The notes under the pieces are model-generated. The model did not search any database and was not told the origin of the DNA. It saw only the letters and a program-made list of their open reading frames with translations. The translations under genes and the position numbers were made by a program. Below are positions 26,906 through 35,473 of a stretch of DNA of 64,000 nucleotides, piece after piece. Origin of the DNA: an uncultured Rubrobacteraceae bacterium (GTDB lineage: Bacteria > Actinomycetota > Rubrobacteria > Rubrobacterales > Rubrobacteraceae); contig CADCVH010000073.1 of NCBI GenBank assembly GCA_902806085.1, positions 22,796 through 86,795 of the forward strand, read 5' to 3'. The stretch's first letter is position 1. Every line of letters begins with the position of its first letter.

Positions 26906-27523
26906 CTATCCGTCCCGGTGTTCGCCCTCTGCCTGGGCCAGGACGCCGGGGGATGGGACTTTTCCTTTTAGGCTTGGCAGGCGGACCTTGCCGACCAGGG
27001 AGCGGGCCAGCTCCCCCACCTCGACCGCGCTTCCGAGCTCCGTGCGGACCAGGGTGTAATGGCCGAGTCGGTACGACGCGCGGCGCACGGGCCGCCAGCC
27101 GCTCTCCAGTAGAAACCGGGTGTGGGCGTGGTGGGCCGTCTCCCGGTCGCTGGCGACGGCGTCCACCGCGGCGACGCCCCGGAGGCGGAGGTCCCTCAGC
27201 ATCCGAACCAGCAGCCGGCGGCGGGTGCGCGCGTCGCCATCCACAAAGGCGAGCAGCACGGCGTCATCATCGAGGGGGCCAACGGGGTATCGGCCCGCGC
27301 GCGGGAGGGCCTCCCGCGGCGCGAAGAGCACGAAGCCATGGACCTCGTCGCCCCTGCGCAGGACGAAACCCGCCGTCCCCCAGCAGTTCTCCACCTCCCG
27401 CAGCCATTCCTCCGCGGGGCGGCCCTCGGTCCAGAAAGAGATCGTGGCCTCCAGGACAGGCACCTCGTCGGCCCGGTCCGCCGAGATCGCCGAGATCGTC
27501 GGCACGAAGGAGGCGGCTTTCAT
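26906..27523 (-). CDS. GNAT-like acetyltransferase
   Basis: 205-residue protein with the layout of a GNAT. A central strand is HGFVLFAPREALP; the acetyl-CoA region is around LLAFVDGDARTRRRLLVRMLRDLRLRG; the late motif is FLLESGWRPVRRASYRLG. The canonical R-x-x-G-x-G loop is degenerate (DARTRRRLL), so it may be inactive or divergent. It overlaps the YtxH-like gene by 4 nt (ATGA) and is the last gene of a three-gene minus-strand group. Confidence 0.7.
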   Translation of the reverse strand: MKAASFVPTISAISADRADEVPVLEATISFWTEGRPAEEWLREVENCWGTAGFVLRRGDEVHGFVLFAPREALPRAGRYPVGPLDDDAVLLAFVDGDARTRRRLLVRMLRDLRLRGVAAVDAVASDRETAHHAHTRFLLESGWRPVRRASYRLGHYTLVRTELGSAVEVGELARSLVGKVRLPSLKGKVPSPGVLAQAEGEHRDG

Positions 27524-27933
27524 CCTTCCGGGCCCCTCCCGATGTCGCGCGTGCCCCGGAGCCGCTCGCGCGTCTCGCGCACCTTTCTCCGCAGCTCTTC
27601 GGACCTCTCCGCGTCGCCGGCGAAGCCCTCCGGGTCCCCGGGCTCGACGCCGCTCGACACGTCCCGCAATCGCGGGCCGGCGGTGGCCGCGTTCGTGGGG
27701 GGCGCCTCCGGCTCGGGATTGGGAGGGCGGCGGCCCTCGCGGGAGGCGGCCACGCGCTCGCGCATCCCCTCCTGGGCCTCGAAGTAAGATTCGCGCCCGC
27801 GCTCGCGGGCTTCACCGGCGCGGTCCGCGAGGGAGCCCCGCAGTTCCCTGCCGCTGCGGGGGGCGAGGAGCACGCCCGCCACGAGCCCCGCGGCCCCGCC
27901 GACCAGGAACGTTCTCAGCCGTCCTTTATCCAC
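27520..27933 (-). CDS. YtxH-domain-like membrane protein
   Basis: 137-residue protein. The N-terminal helix RTFLVGGAAGLVAGVLLAPRSGRELR is the YtxH signature (glycine-rich membrane helix ending in a GRE-like motif), followed by a charged helix and a disordered, Pro-rich tail with a late KVRETRERLRGT helix. YtxH proteins are linked to general stress in Bacillus, but their activity is unknown. It lies 32 nt downstream of the 2-phosphoglycerate kinase gene and is coupled to the GNAT. Confidence 0.75.
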   Translation of the reverse strand: MDKGRLRTFLVGGAAGLVAGVLLAPRSGRELRGSLADRAGEARERGRESYFEAQEGMRERVAASREGRRPPNPEPEAPPTNAATAGPRLRDVSSGVEPGDPEGFAGDAERSEELRRKVRETRERLRGTRDIGRGPEG

Positions 27934-27965
27934 ACCTCTGCCTCCTCGTGGGCCTTTCGGGTATT

Positions 27966-28949
27966 CTAACCGCTTTCGGTTCGGGAGATCGGGATGCCCT
28001 GGCGCGGGGTGTCCGCGCCCATCAGGAGCGGGGAGGTCCGCCGTTCGGCCCTCTCGGCGATCCCCGAGACGCGGTTCGCCACGATCTCGACCACCTCATC
28101 CGAGGTGTTCTCTATGGAGAGGTTCTCGACCGCGTTGACGCCGGCGCGGCCCGCGCTCTCGACTATGTAGTCGTGGATCTGGCGTATCTGCTGGAAGTGG
28201 CTTATGTACTCCTCCGCCGGCCGGCGCATCGCCGTGCCCATGGCCCGGATGTAGAACCTGGAGCGGTGGACGTTCTCGTCGGAGAGGTGGACCACGAGCG
28301 TGCAGACGTTCGGGTGATCCAGGTATCGCTCGGGAATGATCTCCGGCACCAGGTGAACCCCCTCGACGACGAGGTTCGTCCCCTCCTTGAGCCCCCGCTC
28401 CACGATCGCCTCCACCCCGACGCAGACCCTCGCCGTCTGCTCCCTGAAACCGAAGAGCACGGCTTCGTCCTCGTCGACCGGCACCCGCACGTCCTGGCGC
28501 TTGATCTCGTAGGAGCTCTTGTGCAGGATCGGCAGCAGGTCGGGGCTGATGGCGTGGCGCAGGACCTCCCGGATGGAGTCCGTCCCGACGACGCTCTGGA
28601 TGTTCAACCGCCTGGCCACGTCCGCCGCGAGCGTGCTCGTCCCGACGCCCGTGGCGCCCCCGATCAGGACCACCACGGGCTCGCTGGACTCGCGCAGGAT
28701 GCGCCACTTGTCCAACCTGCCCACGGCGATGGCGTCCTTCCTGACGAGCTTGTCCCGGACGCGCGCGAGGACCTCTTCCTCCTCGACCGTGAAGCGCTGC
28801 TCGGCCATCAGCTCGGCGCGGACCTCGCTCGCTATCTGGTGGGACAGCTCCGGGCCCGCGCCCGCCTGGGCCAGCGTCTGGGCCAGAATGCCGCGGGAGA
28901 ACGGGGTCTGGCGCCCGCCCTTGACGATGGTGATCTCACGTTCCTCCAT
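27966..28949 (-). CDS. 2-phosphoglycerate kinase-like protein with ATP-cone
   Basis: 327-residue kinase. The N-terminal ~95 residues form an ATP-cone-like regulatory domain (EITIVKGGRQTPFSRGILAQ). The kinase domain has the P-loop GGATGVGTSTLAADVARRL and the downstream VVGTDSIREVLRH typical of 2-phosphoglycerate kinases, with NLVVEGVHLVPEI as a Walker B-like strand. The family makes 2,3-bisphosphoglycerate, known as precursor of cyclic 2,3-DPG, a thermoprotectant in some methanogens. No cyclic-DPG synthetase gene is nearby, so the product's fate is unclear. Confidence 0.88.
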   Translation of the reverse strand: MEEREITIVKGGRQTPFSRGILAQTLAQAGAGPELSHQIASEVRAELMAEQRFTVEEEEVLARVRDKLVRKDAIAVGRLDKWRILRESSEPVVVLIGGATGVGTSTLAADVARRLNIQSVVGTDSIREVLRHAISPDLLPILHKSSYEIKRQDVRVPVDEDEAVLFGFREQTARVCVGVEAIVERGLKEGTNLVVEGVHLVPEIIPERYLDHPNVCTLVVHLSDENVHRSRFYIRAMGTAMRRPAEEYISHFQQIRQIHDYIVESAGRAGVNAVENLSIENTSDEVVEIVANRVSGIAERAERRTSPLLMGADTPRQGIPISRTESG

Positions 28950-28976
28950 GGCGCCCTCCCAAGGGAACCGACGACC

Positions 28977-29549
28977 CTAGTCGCCGAGGATGCGCAGGCC
29001 CCCGAACTTCCTCCCCCGCCGCTTCCTGATGCGAGCGTAGAAGAATAGCAGAAACGCCACGAGCAGTACCGGCAAGAGGGGCACGAAGAGGGCCAGAATT
29101 CCGCCCACCAATGCCACCGCGTCTTCGATCAGGCTGAGAAAAGAAGTGGACACCCCGGAAGAGGCGTCCCGCGCCGGTGGTCGCAGCAAAACCTTGAGCA
29201 CGGCGACGACCCCCGCCACGATTCCGCCCGCGACGAGCCACGGCACGGCGTCCGCAGCCACACCCGAAGCGAGGCCGAACAGCAGCGCGCCCGACGCGGC
29301 CCTGATCGGGACCATGATCCAGTTAAAGACGCGTTCTATCGCCCGGATTTTATCCAGCACGATCTCCAGGATCGATAGACCCGCCAGGCCCCCAAAGAGG
29401 GCCCACTCGTTCACCGCGACGCCAGGCGCCGAGAGATCGAACACCCCAAGAGCGGCGAACAGCACGGACAGCGCAGGCAACAGAAACGCCCTCACCCCCG
29501 CCACGGAGGCGAGGCCTACGCCAAGTCCTACTGCAAGCAAAATTTCCAT
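28977..29549 (-). CDS. DUF4126 family membrane protein
   Basis: 190-residue integral membrane protein with about five helices. The N-terminus [24 protein letters not shown] and the helix pairs around [12 protein letters not shown] and [20 protein letters not shown] fit DUF4126. The ATG at 29549 is chosen because a perfect TATAAT ends 6 nt upstream on the same strand, implying a leaderless transcript. An upstream start at 29582 would lie over the promoter. Function unknown. Confidence 0.85.
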   Translation of the reverse strand: MEILLAVGLGVGLASVAGVRAFLLPALSVLFAALGVFDLSAPGVAVNEWALFGGLAGLSILEIVLDKIRAIERVFNWIMVPIRAASGALLFGLASGVAADAVPWLVAGGIVAGVVAVLKVLLRPPARDASSGVSTSFLSLIEDAVALVGGILALFVPLLPVLLVAFLLFFYARIRKRRGRKFGGLRILGD

Positions 29550-29578
29550 GCCGACATTATACCTGTGGCAGATAGGCT
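29550..29578 (-). promoter_or_regulatory. consensus -10 giving a leaderless DUF4126 transcript
   Basis: TATAAT on the minus strand (29561-29556) ends 6 nt before the ATG at 29549. TTGAAG lies 15 nt upstream of it, a slightly short spacer. There is no Shine-Dalgarno. Start of transcription and translation should coincide. Confidence 0.65.
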
Positions 29579-29742
29579 TCAAGGCCGGCGAACTGCCCCG
29601 AAGAGGCGAACCTCGCGGCGCTCGGGGTGGGTCAGGTAGCGGTTCGCCGGACGGCCCTGGTTGCCCCGATCCCCGTTTACCTCTAGGCTATACTTGCTCA
29701 AATTCGTGGCGTGTACGCCGCAAAAGATCCGGAGGATTGAAC

Positions 29743-31125
29743 GTGTCGCAGGCCGTTACGATGGAGAAAGTTGTCGCCTTTTGCAAGCGCCGGGGCTTCG
29801 TGTACCAGAGCTCGGAGATCTACGGCGGCCTCCGGTCCTCTTACGATTACGGCCCCTTGGGCGTCGAGATGAAGCGGAACATAAAAGAGGAGTGGTGGCG
29901 GAGCACCGTCCACATGCGCGACGACGTGGTGGGCCTGGACGCGGCGATTATCATGCACCCCAAGGTGTGGGAGGCCTCCGGGCACACCGCGACCTTCAAC
30001 GACATGCTCGTCGAGAGCCGCACCAGCAAGCGCCGCTACAGGGCCGACCACCTCATCGAGGACGCCACCGGAATCGACGCCGAAGGGCTGAGCCCCGAGG
30101 AGCTGACGAAGATCATCCAGGAGGACGACCGGGTCAAGGACCCCGTGGACGGCGGGCGGGACTTCGCGCCGGTGCGCCCCTTCAACCTGATGTTCGAGAC
30201 GTACATGGGGCCGGTCAAGAGCGAGGAGAACCTGGCGTATTTGAGGCCGGAGACGGCGCAGGGGATCTTCGTGAACTTCAAGAACGTGACCCAGACGAGC
30301 CGGGTGAAGGTGCCGTTCGGCATCGCGCAGCAGGGCAAGTCCTTCCGAAACGAGATCACGCCCGGCAACTTCATCTTCCGCACCCGCGAGTTCGAGCAGA
30401 TGGAGATGGAGTTCTTCGTCGAGCCCGGCACGGACGAGGAGTGGCACGAGTACTGGATCGAGCAGCGCTGGAACTGGTACCTGAACCTCGGCATCAAGGA
30501 GGAGAACCTCCGCCGCTACGAGCACCCGCGGGAGAAGCTCTCCCACTACTCCAAGCGCACGGTGGACATCGAGTACAACTACCCGTTCGCCGGCTGGTCG
30601 GAGCTCGAAGGCGTTGCCAACCGCACGGACTACGACCTCAAGCAGCACGCCGAGCACTCCGGCGAGAGCCTGGAGTACATAGACCAGGCGACCAACAAGC
30701 GCTACTACCCGTACGTCATAGAGCCCGCCGTCGGACCGGACAGAATAATGCTCGCCTTCCTCATGGACGCCTACACGGAGGAGGAGATAGGCGGCGAGGA
30801 GCGCACCGTCTTGAAGCTCCACCCCCGCATCGCCCCCACCAAGGCGGCCGTCTTTCCGCTCTCCAAAAAGCAGCCCGTCTCGACCATAGCGCGCGAGCTC
30901 TACGATGACCTCAAGGGGGACTACCGGCTCTTCTACGACGACTCGGGCTCCATCGGCCGGCGCTACCGGCGCCAGGACGAGGCCGGCACCCCTTTCTGCG
31001 TCACGGTCGACTTCGACACCATCGAGGACAGGCAGGTGACCATCCGCGACCGCGACACGCTAGAGCAGGAGCGCGTCCCGATAGAAGCGGTGCGGGACAG
31101 GTTGAAGGCTTTGATCTCGGGCTAG
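29743..31125 (+). CDS. glyS: glycyl-tRNA synthetase (dimeric, class II)
   Basis: Charges tRNA-Gly. The 460-residue alpha2-type enzyme shows [23 protein letters not shown] at the N-terminus, motif 2 with [21 protein letters not shown] and [10 protein letters not shown], and motif 3 around [13 protein letters not shown]. The C-terminal anticodon-binding domain starts near [13 protein letters not shown] and ends with [17 protein letters not shown] 29743 is chosen because GGAGG sits 7 nt upstream. An inverted repeat CCGGCGAAC/GTTCGCCGG (29584-29592 and 29642-29650) lies in the divergent upstream region; I see no T-box. Confidence 0.97.
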   Translation: MSQAVTMEKVVAFCKRRGFVYQSSEIYGGLRSSYDYGPLGVEMKRNIKEEWWRSTVHMRDDVVGLDAAIIMHPKVWEASGHTATFNDMLVESRTSKRRYRADHLIEDATGIDAEGLSPEELTKIIQEDDRVKDPVDGGRDFAPVRPFNLMFETYMGPVKSEENLAYLRPETAQGIFVNFKNVTQTSRVKVPFGIAQQGKSFRNEITPGNFIFRTREFEQMEMEFFVEPGTDEEWHEYWIEQRWNWYLNLGIKEENLRRYEHPREKLSHYSKRTVDIEYNYPFAGWSELEGVANRTDYDLKQHAEHSGESLEYIDQATNKRYYPYVIEPAVGPDRIMLAFLMDAYTEEEIGGEERTVLKLHPRIAPTKAAVFPLSKKQPVSTIARELYDDLKGDYRLFYDDSGSIGRRYRRQDEAGTPFCVTVDFDTIEDRQVTIRDRDTLEQERVPIEAVRDRLKALISG

Positions 31126-31162
31126 CTTGGCTTCGCGCGTGGGGCATCGGGAGAGGTAGGGC

Positions 31163-31615
31163 GTGCCGGTCGAGGTGATCGGAATAGACCACGTCTTCGT
31201 CGCGGTGCGCGACATGGACGCGGCGACGGAGTTCTACGACCGCGTGATGCCCGTCCTCGGCTTCAGGCGGGGCGACGGAAGCCTCGGCGGAGACCCCCAC
31301 GTCTTCTACTACGGCCGTCAGCTCGTGTACGCGTTGAGGCCGGCGAAAGAGGGCACAGCGGACCACGATCCCTACGCCCCGGGCCTCCACCACCTCTGCT
31401 TCAGGGTGGTGGACGAGGAAGCCGTGGACCGGGCCGCCGGCGAGCTCGTCGAAGCGGGCGTCGAAGCGACGCCGCCCCGCTACTACCCGGAGTACGGTCC
31501 CGACTACTACGCCACCTTCTTCGAGGACCCCGACGGGATACGGTTGGAGGTCATGAACTTCCGGGAGCTCAGGCGCAAGATCATGTACGACTGGGAGGCG
31601 GGGGCCGGCCGTTAG
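31163..31615 (+). CDS. VOC family (glyoxalase/dioxygenase-like) protein
   Basis: 150-residue vicinal-oxygen-chelate protein. IGIDHVFVAVRDMDAATEFYDRVMPVLGF is the first half-module with the metal-site His. PGLHHLCFRVVDEEAVDR brings another His, and FFEDPDGIRLEVMNF closes with the usual Glu. Such proteins are metal-dependent lyases, dioxygenases or resistance proteins; the specific reaction cannot be told. It lies 37 nt after glyS on the same strand. Confidence 0.88.
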   Translation: MPVEVIGIDHVFVAVRDMDAATEFYDRVMPVLGFRRGDGSLGGDPHVFYYGRQLVYALRPAKEGTADHDPYAPGLHHLCFRVVDEEAVDRAAGELVEAGVEATPPRYYPEYGPDYYATFFEDPDGIRLEVMNFRELRRKIMYDWEAGAGR

Positions 31616-31813
31616 GGAACGCCTCTCGTCTCTCTGAAGCACCCCGGATCGCGCCGCCGTCTAGCTTTCTCGCCGGGACGTTCGAGGCGGCCCGGCGTTG
31701 CGCGAGAGATCTAGTTCACACGCGGCTTCGGCCGTCGTCCCTGGAATCCTGTTTCTGCTGGTACAGTCCGCGTGAGAAACCCACCAAACCCTAGCAAAGG
31801 AACAGTAAAGATC

Positions 31814-32413
31814 ATGGATATCGCCGTGCTGGCACAACTCCTGTCTTCCCTTGGCACCCTCGTCGTTGCGTCCGGGATCCTCTACCAGGGCAGGCAAGCG
31901 CGCAAGGCGCGCGACGACACGGACCGGCCGCAGATCATAGTCGACGCGGACTACACCGGGCGCTTCACCACCAACATAGTGGTGCGCAACATCGGGAACG
32001 GGACGGCCAAGAACATCACGTTCGAGTTCTCGGCGCCGCTTGAGAGCACGAGCGGGTACGACATCACCGAGCTGCCGTACTTCAAGCACGGCATAAACTT
32101 CATGGCCCCGCAGACGGACCTCCCCGCCGTCTGGGACTCGTACCAGAACGTGGTGCAGAACCTGAGGGACAAGGGCCTGACGAAGGGCATCACGATCACC
32201 TCGAAGTACCAAGACCGCAACGGAGAGCCGTACGAGACCGAGTGGACCATAAACCCGCTGCTGCTCGAAGGGAGCGGCTACTCGGACTACAAGGGTTACG
32301 AGGACGAGGTGCAGGCCCTGCAGGACCAGGCGAGGGCCATGGAGCAGATCTCCGAGGACCTCAAAGACCTCAAAGAGGCCGCGGGCCATCGACTCGACGA
32401 ACGGGTGAGCTAG
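31814..32413 (+). CDS. unknown membrane-anchored protein
   Basis: Unrecognised 199-residue protein. A single N-terminal hydrophobic helix (about 4-24, VLAQLLSSLGTLVVASGILY) is followed by a domain starting RPQIIVDADYTGRFTTNIVVRNIGNGTAKNITFEF (in part). That pattern is seen in single-pass proteins with a beta-sandwich cytoplasmic or periplasmic domain. A Gln/Glu-rich coiled coil runs from about 160 to the end. Composition is less GC-rich than neighbours. ATG 31814 is preferred over 31772 because it puts the helix at the N-terminus. It stands alone between glyS-VOC and a terminator. Confidence 0.7.
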   Translation: MDIAVLAQLLSSLGTLVVASGILYQGRQARKARDDTDRPQIIVDADYTGRFTTNIVVRNIGNGTAKNITFEFSAPLESTSGYDITELPYFKHGINFMAPQTDLPAVWDSYQNVVQNLRDKGLTKGITITSKYQDRNGEPYETEWTINPLLLEGSGYSDYKGYEDEVQALQDQARAMEQISEDLKDLKEAAGHRLDERVS

Positions 32414-32481
32414 GCAACCCGGACCGGCCCCCGGCCGTACCGGCGGCAGGCGCCGCCGAGAAAAACGAACGCGCCGACAAA

Positions 32482-32511
32482 GCGGAGCCCCCGCAGAGAC
32501 GGGGGCTCCGC
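32482..32511. terminator. strong bidirectional hairpin
   Basis: A perfect 12-bp inverted repeat (GCGGAGCCCCCG / CGGGGGCTCCGC) with a 6-nt loop lies between two convergent genes, 69 nt after one stop and 21 nt from the other. There is no clear T tract. It is the most stable hairpin I see between genes in this window. Confidence 0.75.
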
Positions 32512-32531
32512 CAGAGTCTGCTCCGGGCCGG

Positions 32532-33965
32532 TCAGCCGGTCAGCTCGACCGGGTTCCGCCAGCCGTCGAGCGCCTCGCGGCGGGGGATCAGGTGCTCTTC
32601 CGGCGTCCCCTGATCCTCGAGGAACCCTATGGCGTCTTCGCAGAGGGCCTCGCCCTCTCCGGGGCGGCTGCGCCAGACGTTGTTCGTCTCCCCAGGGTCG
32701 GTGCGGAGGTCGTAGAGCTCGGGCTGGTCGTTCGGGCCGCCGAGGATCGCGGAGCGTTCGCGGGTGGTTACGGTGAAGGGCATGTAGCTCGCGACCTTGC
32801 GGGGCGTGGAGTCGACGGCGGTCGTGATCTCCCCCTCCGCCATGTACAGCGGCCACGAGCTGACCACGAAGGGCCGGTGCTCGCTCTTGTGCCCGGTGAG
32901 CACGCCGCCGAAGGACTCGCCCTTCATCGTCATCGGGTTGGCGAGGCCGGTGAGGTCGAGGATCGTGGGCGCTATGTCCGGGGCCGTGGTCATGGCGTGG
33001 CGGTGGCCCGGCGTGAGGCCGGGGCCTCGGGCTATCAGGGGGATGCGGCTGATCTCGTTGTACAGGGGCGACCACTGCACCGTGAGCAGCCACGACTCGG
33101 AGAGCCAGGCCGGCAGGTTCGAGCCTTCCGAAACGGCCGCTTCGGGCTCGTGGACCCACTCGGCCTTGCCGAAGTAGTCGTGCTCCCCGAAATAGAAGCC
33201 GTGGTCGGTGGTGAAAATCACGATGGTGTTATCGCGCAGGTTCAGCGCGTCGAGCTTGCCGAGGAAGCGCCCGATCCAGAAGTCCACCATCGTGACCTCG
33301 CCGCAGTACGTCGCGTGCGCGAGCTCGACGTCGTCCTCCGTGAGCCCCGCCTCCCGCCAGTTGCCGTAGGCGGGGTAGATCTGCTCCCCTTCGAAACCCT
33401 CCCGGTACTGCTTCGTGTAGTAGTCCGGCGCGTCCCAGGGCTCGTGCGGGTCCCACGTGTCCACGTACAGGAAGAACTGCTCGTCGTGGTGCCGCTCCAG
33501 CCACCTCTCGGCCTCGGTCATCGTCCGGGCCACGAGCCGGTCTTCCTCCCTCGTCCACGTCGAGCGCGCGTCGGCCCTCTCGTGGGGCCTTGTGTCGTCC
33601 CCCTGCCCCCTCACCCAGATGAAGTCGTCGAACCCCCGATCGTAGCCGAACCCGTTCCTGACATAGAACGGCGTGTCCACAACCCCCATCGTCGTGTACC
33701 CCGCACCCGACATGACCTCGGGCAGCGTCGTCAGGTGCCGGGGCAAGGGCTCCCAACCCATGTGCGTGTACGAGAACGTCCCCGTCAGGACGTCCGCCCG
33801 CGCCGGCATCGTCGGGAACGACGACGCGACGTGGTGGTCGAACACCGCCGACTGGCGGGCGAACGCGTCCAGGTAAGGGGTCTTGATATAAGGGTTCCCG
33901 TATGCCCCGATGTGGTCCCGCCGGAAGGTGTCCGCCACGATCACCACGACGTTCGGTCGATCCAT
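32532..33965 (-). CDS. sulfatase-fold hydrolase with Thr at the nucleophile position
   Basis: 477-residue alkaline-phosphatase-superfamily enzyme. The metal site is set up by NVVVIVADTFRRDHIGAYG and by FTTDHGFYFGEHDYFGK. True sulfatases carry C/S-x-P-S-R, matured to formylglycine; here the aligned segment is SFPTMPARADVLTG, with Thr at the nucleophile position and Ala for the Ser. Thr nucleophiles are known in phosphodiesterases and LtaS-type phosphotransferases of this superfamily, so a phospho-substrate is as likely as a sulfate ester. ATG 33965 has GGAGG about 5 nt upstream. No sulfatase-maturase gene is nearby. Confidence 0.88.
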   Translation of the reverse strand: MDRPNVVVIVADTFRRDHIGAYGNPYIKTPYLDAFARQSAVFDHHVASSFPTMPARADVLTGTFSYTHMGWEPLPRHLTTLPEVMSGAGYTTMGVVDTPFYVRNGFGYDRGFDDFIWVRGQGDDTRPHERADARSTWTREEDRLVARTMTEAERWLERHHDEQFFLYVDTWDPHEPWDAPDYYTKQYREGFEGEQIYPAYGNWREAGLTEDDVELAHATYCGEVTMVDFWIGRFLGKLDALNLRDNTIVIFTTDHGFYFGEHDYFGKAEWVHEPEAAVSEGSNLPAWLSESWLLTVQWSPLYNEISRIPLIARGPGLTPGHRHAMTTAPDIAPTILDLTGLANPMTMKGESFGGVLTGHKSEHRPFVVSSWPLYMAEGEITTAVDSTPRKVASYMPFTVTTRERSAILGGPNDQPELYDLRTDPGETNNVWRSRPGEGEALCEDAIGFLEDQGTPEEHLIPRREALDGWRNPVELTG

Positions 33966-34336
33966 TCTTCCTCCAGCTAACTCGTCTCGTAATCCAACGG
34001 GGCGATACCCTACAATATACTCCACTCAATTGCTAGACAAACTTATGAAATCCACAAGAAAATATGTCGGGTGGCCCACGCGCTACACGCTGTGCGTTGG
34101 GATATCGTGGGTTAGACGCAGAGAGAATCCCACTTGGGGAAGCGTGAGCAGGTGGTAGCCCAAACGGTGCGGGTCGTCGTTGACCAGGCGCTCGATGGCG
34201 ACCGAGCCCTCAGAACCCCGGATACTGAACGGTATCCTCAGCTTGCCTTGTAACCCCGAAGCGGTGCAAGACCACTCCCGCATAGTCACGCCCGTAGCCC
34301 ATTCGCCCATCTCCGAGAAAAAGTCGCCTCACACCA
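33966..34336. other. AT-rich divergent intergenic region
   Basis: No secure gene. The first part (about 34000-34060) is AT-rich and probably carries the sulfatase-like gene promoter on the minus strand: TATATT at 34043-34000 can be paired with a TTG-containing -35, but the match is loose. The middle holds the doubtful 75-codon frame. Confidence 0.35.
34083..34310 (-). pseudogene. possible gene remnant, weakly LacI C-terminus-like
   Basis: Open frame of 75 codons in an intergenic region of clearly lower GC. The stretch EGSVAIERLVNDDPHRLGYHLLTLP recalls the end of LacI-type regulators (helix, Asp-Pro, then a beta-strand ending in Leu-Pro), but the match is weak. No start signal or full domain is visible. 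It may be a decayed transferred gene or chance. Confidence 0.2.
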
Positions 34337-34366
34337 TTGACAAAACTAATGTCGTTAGTATATAAC
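34337..34366 (+). promoter_or_regulatory. promoter with embedded operator for the DUF4260-TetR operon
   Basis: TTGACA at 34337-34342 and TATATA/TATAAC at 34359-34366 are 16-18 nt apart. ACTAA-TGTCG-TTAGT (34345-34359) is a perfect 5-bp inverted repeat filling the spacer, and another TTAGT follows at about 34374. A palindrome inside the promoter spacer, with a TetR gene in the same operon, suggests autoregulation. Confidence 0.65.
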
Positions 34367-34418
34367 TACCTCAGTTAGTAAATCGGGCGGGACGAGGTTC
34401 CGCGGAGAGGAGCAGATC

Positions 34419-34841
34419 ATGGAATCGGCGATGGACCAGAGGCAGCGAGAGGAACGGGCGATGAACAGGACTTCCGGGCCCCTTTCTTGGACGCGTCCGG
34501 CGGCGATGCTGAGGGCCGAGGGGGCGGCCATGCTGGCCGGTGGTGCGGCGTTGTACTGGCTCAACGGGGAGAGCTGGTGGTTGTTCGCGCTGCTGCTCTT
34601 GGCCCCCGACGCGTCGATGGCGGGCTACCTGGCGGGTCCGAGGGTCGGGGCGGCCCTCTACAACGTCTTCCACTCCTATCCGTTGCCCGCCGCCTTGGGG
34701 ATCTTCGGTCTCTTGGCGGGGGCTCCGCTCGCCGTTGGTGTCGCCTCGGTGTGGTTCGCGCACATCGGAATGGACCGGATGTTGGGCTACGGCCTCAAGT
34801 ACGGGAGCGGTTTCAAGGACACGCACCTCGGGCGGGTGTAG
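34419..34841 (+). CDS. DUF4260 family membrane protein
   Basis: 140-residue protein with about four helices. LLRAEGAAMLAGGAALYWLNGESWWLFALLLLAPDASM (in part) and GYLAGPRVGAALYNVFHSYPLPAAL are the DUF4260 signatures, with the ending HIGMDRMLGYGLKYGSGFKDTHLG. A GAGGAG sequence precedes the ATG. The first 20 residues are polar and may be over-extended; ATG codons further in are alternatives. The downstream TetR gene, 44 nt away, probably controls it through the operator at 34345-34359. Function unknown. Confidence 0.85.
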   Translation: MESAMDQRQREERAMNRTSGPLSWTRPAAMLRAEGAAMLAGGAALYWLNGESWWLFALLLLAPDASMAGYLAGPRVGAALYNVFHSYPLPAALGIFGLLAGAPLAVGVASVWFAHIGMDRMLGYGLKYGSGFKDTHLGRV

Positions 34842-34885
34842 GGTTTCCGTGGAGGATGTTCCGACATGGACCGAGGGGTTCGGGC

Positions 34886-35473
34886 ATGCCTAGGGCGGGT
34901 TTGAATCGGGCGGCGGTGGTGGAGGCGGCCGCCACCCTGGTTGACGAGGAAGGGGCGGGCGAGGAGCTCTCGCTCGCCCGTCTCGCGGAACACCTCGGCG
35001 TCCGCAAGCCCTCGCTCTACAACCACGTCTCCGGGATCGGCGACTTGCGGCGCGAGTTGGCCCTCGCGGGTCTTCGTGAGTTGGGACGAAGCCTCTCCCG
35101 CGCCGCCCTCGGCAGGGGGGGCGAAGAGGGTCTTTTCGCGCTCGCGGAAGCGTACCGTAGCTTCGTCAAAGAGCGGCCGGGGCTCTACGAAGCCACCGTC
35201 AGGTCTTACCGGCTCTATGCTCCCAACGACCCGGGGTTGGGGGCGGCCGAGGGGGAGACGCTGGAGCCGGTGTTGGCCGTGCTCGACTCTCTCGGCCTCC
35301 GTGAAGAGGAGGCCATCCACGCGGCGAGGGGCCTGAGGAGCGTGGCCCACGGCTTCGCCACGCTGGAGAAGGCCGGGGGCTTCGGCATGGATGTGGACCA
35401 AGACGAGAGCTTCCGAAGGCTGGTGTGCGCGTTCGTCGACGGGCTTTCCGGAAGACCGCCGTCCGGGATTTAG
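34886..35473 (+). CDS. TetR/AcrR-family transcriptional regulator
   Basis: 195-residue repressor. The N-terminal helix-turn-helix is ELSLARLAEHLGVRKPSLYNHVSGIGDLRRELA. The C-terminal ligand domain includes SFVKERPGLYEATVRSYR and HAARGLRSVAHGFATLEKAGGFG, typical of the TetR group with a WHG-type C-terminal domain. It is co-transcribed with DUF4260. Its likely operator is the palindrome inside the operon promoter. The ligand is unknown. Confidence 0.9.
   Translation: MPRAGLNRAAVVEAAATLVDEEGAGEELSLARLAEHLGVRKPSLYNHVSGIGDLRRELALAGLRELGRSLSRAALGRGGEEGLFALAEAYRSFVKERPGLYEATVRSYRLYAPNDPGLGAAEGETLEPVLAVLDSLGLREEEAIHAARGLRSVAHGFATLEKAGGFGMDVDQDESFRRLVCAFVDGLSGRPPSGI

Noticed and set aside
29583..29742. 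A T-box leader upstream of glyS.
   Set aside because: I find no T-box consensus and no specifier stem. The long inverted repeat present could serve either divergent gene.
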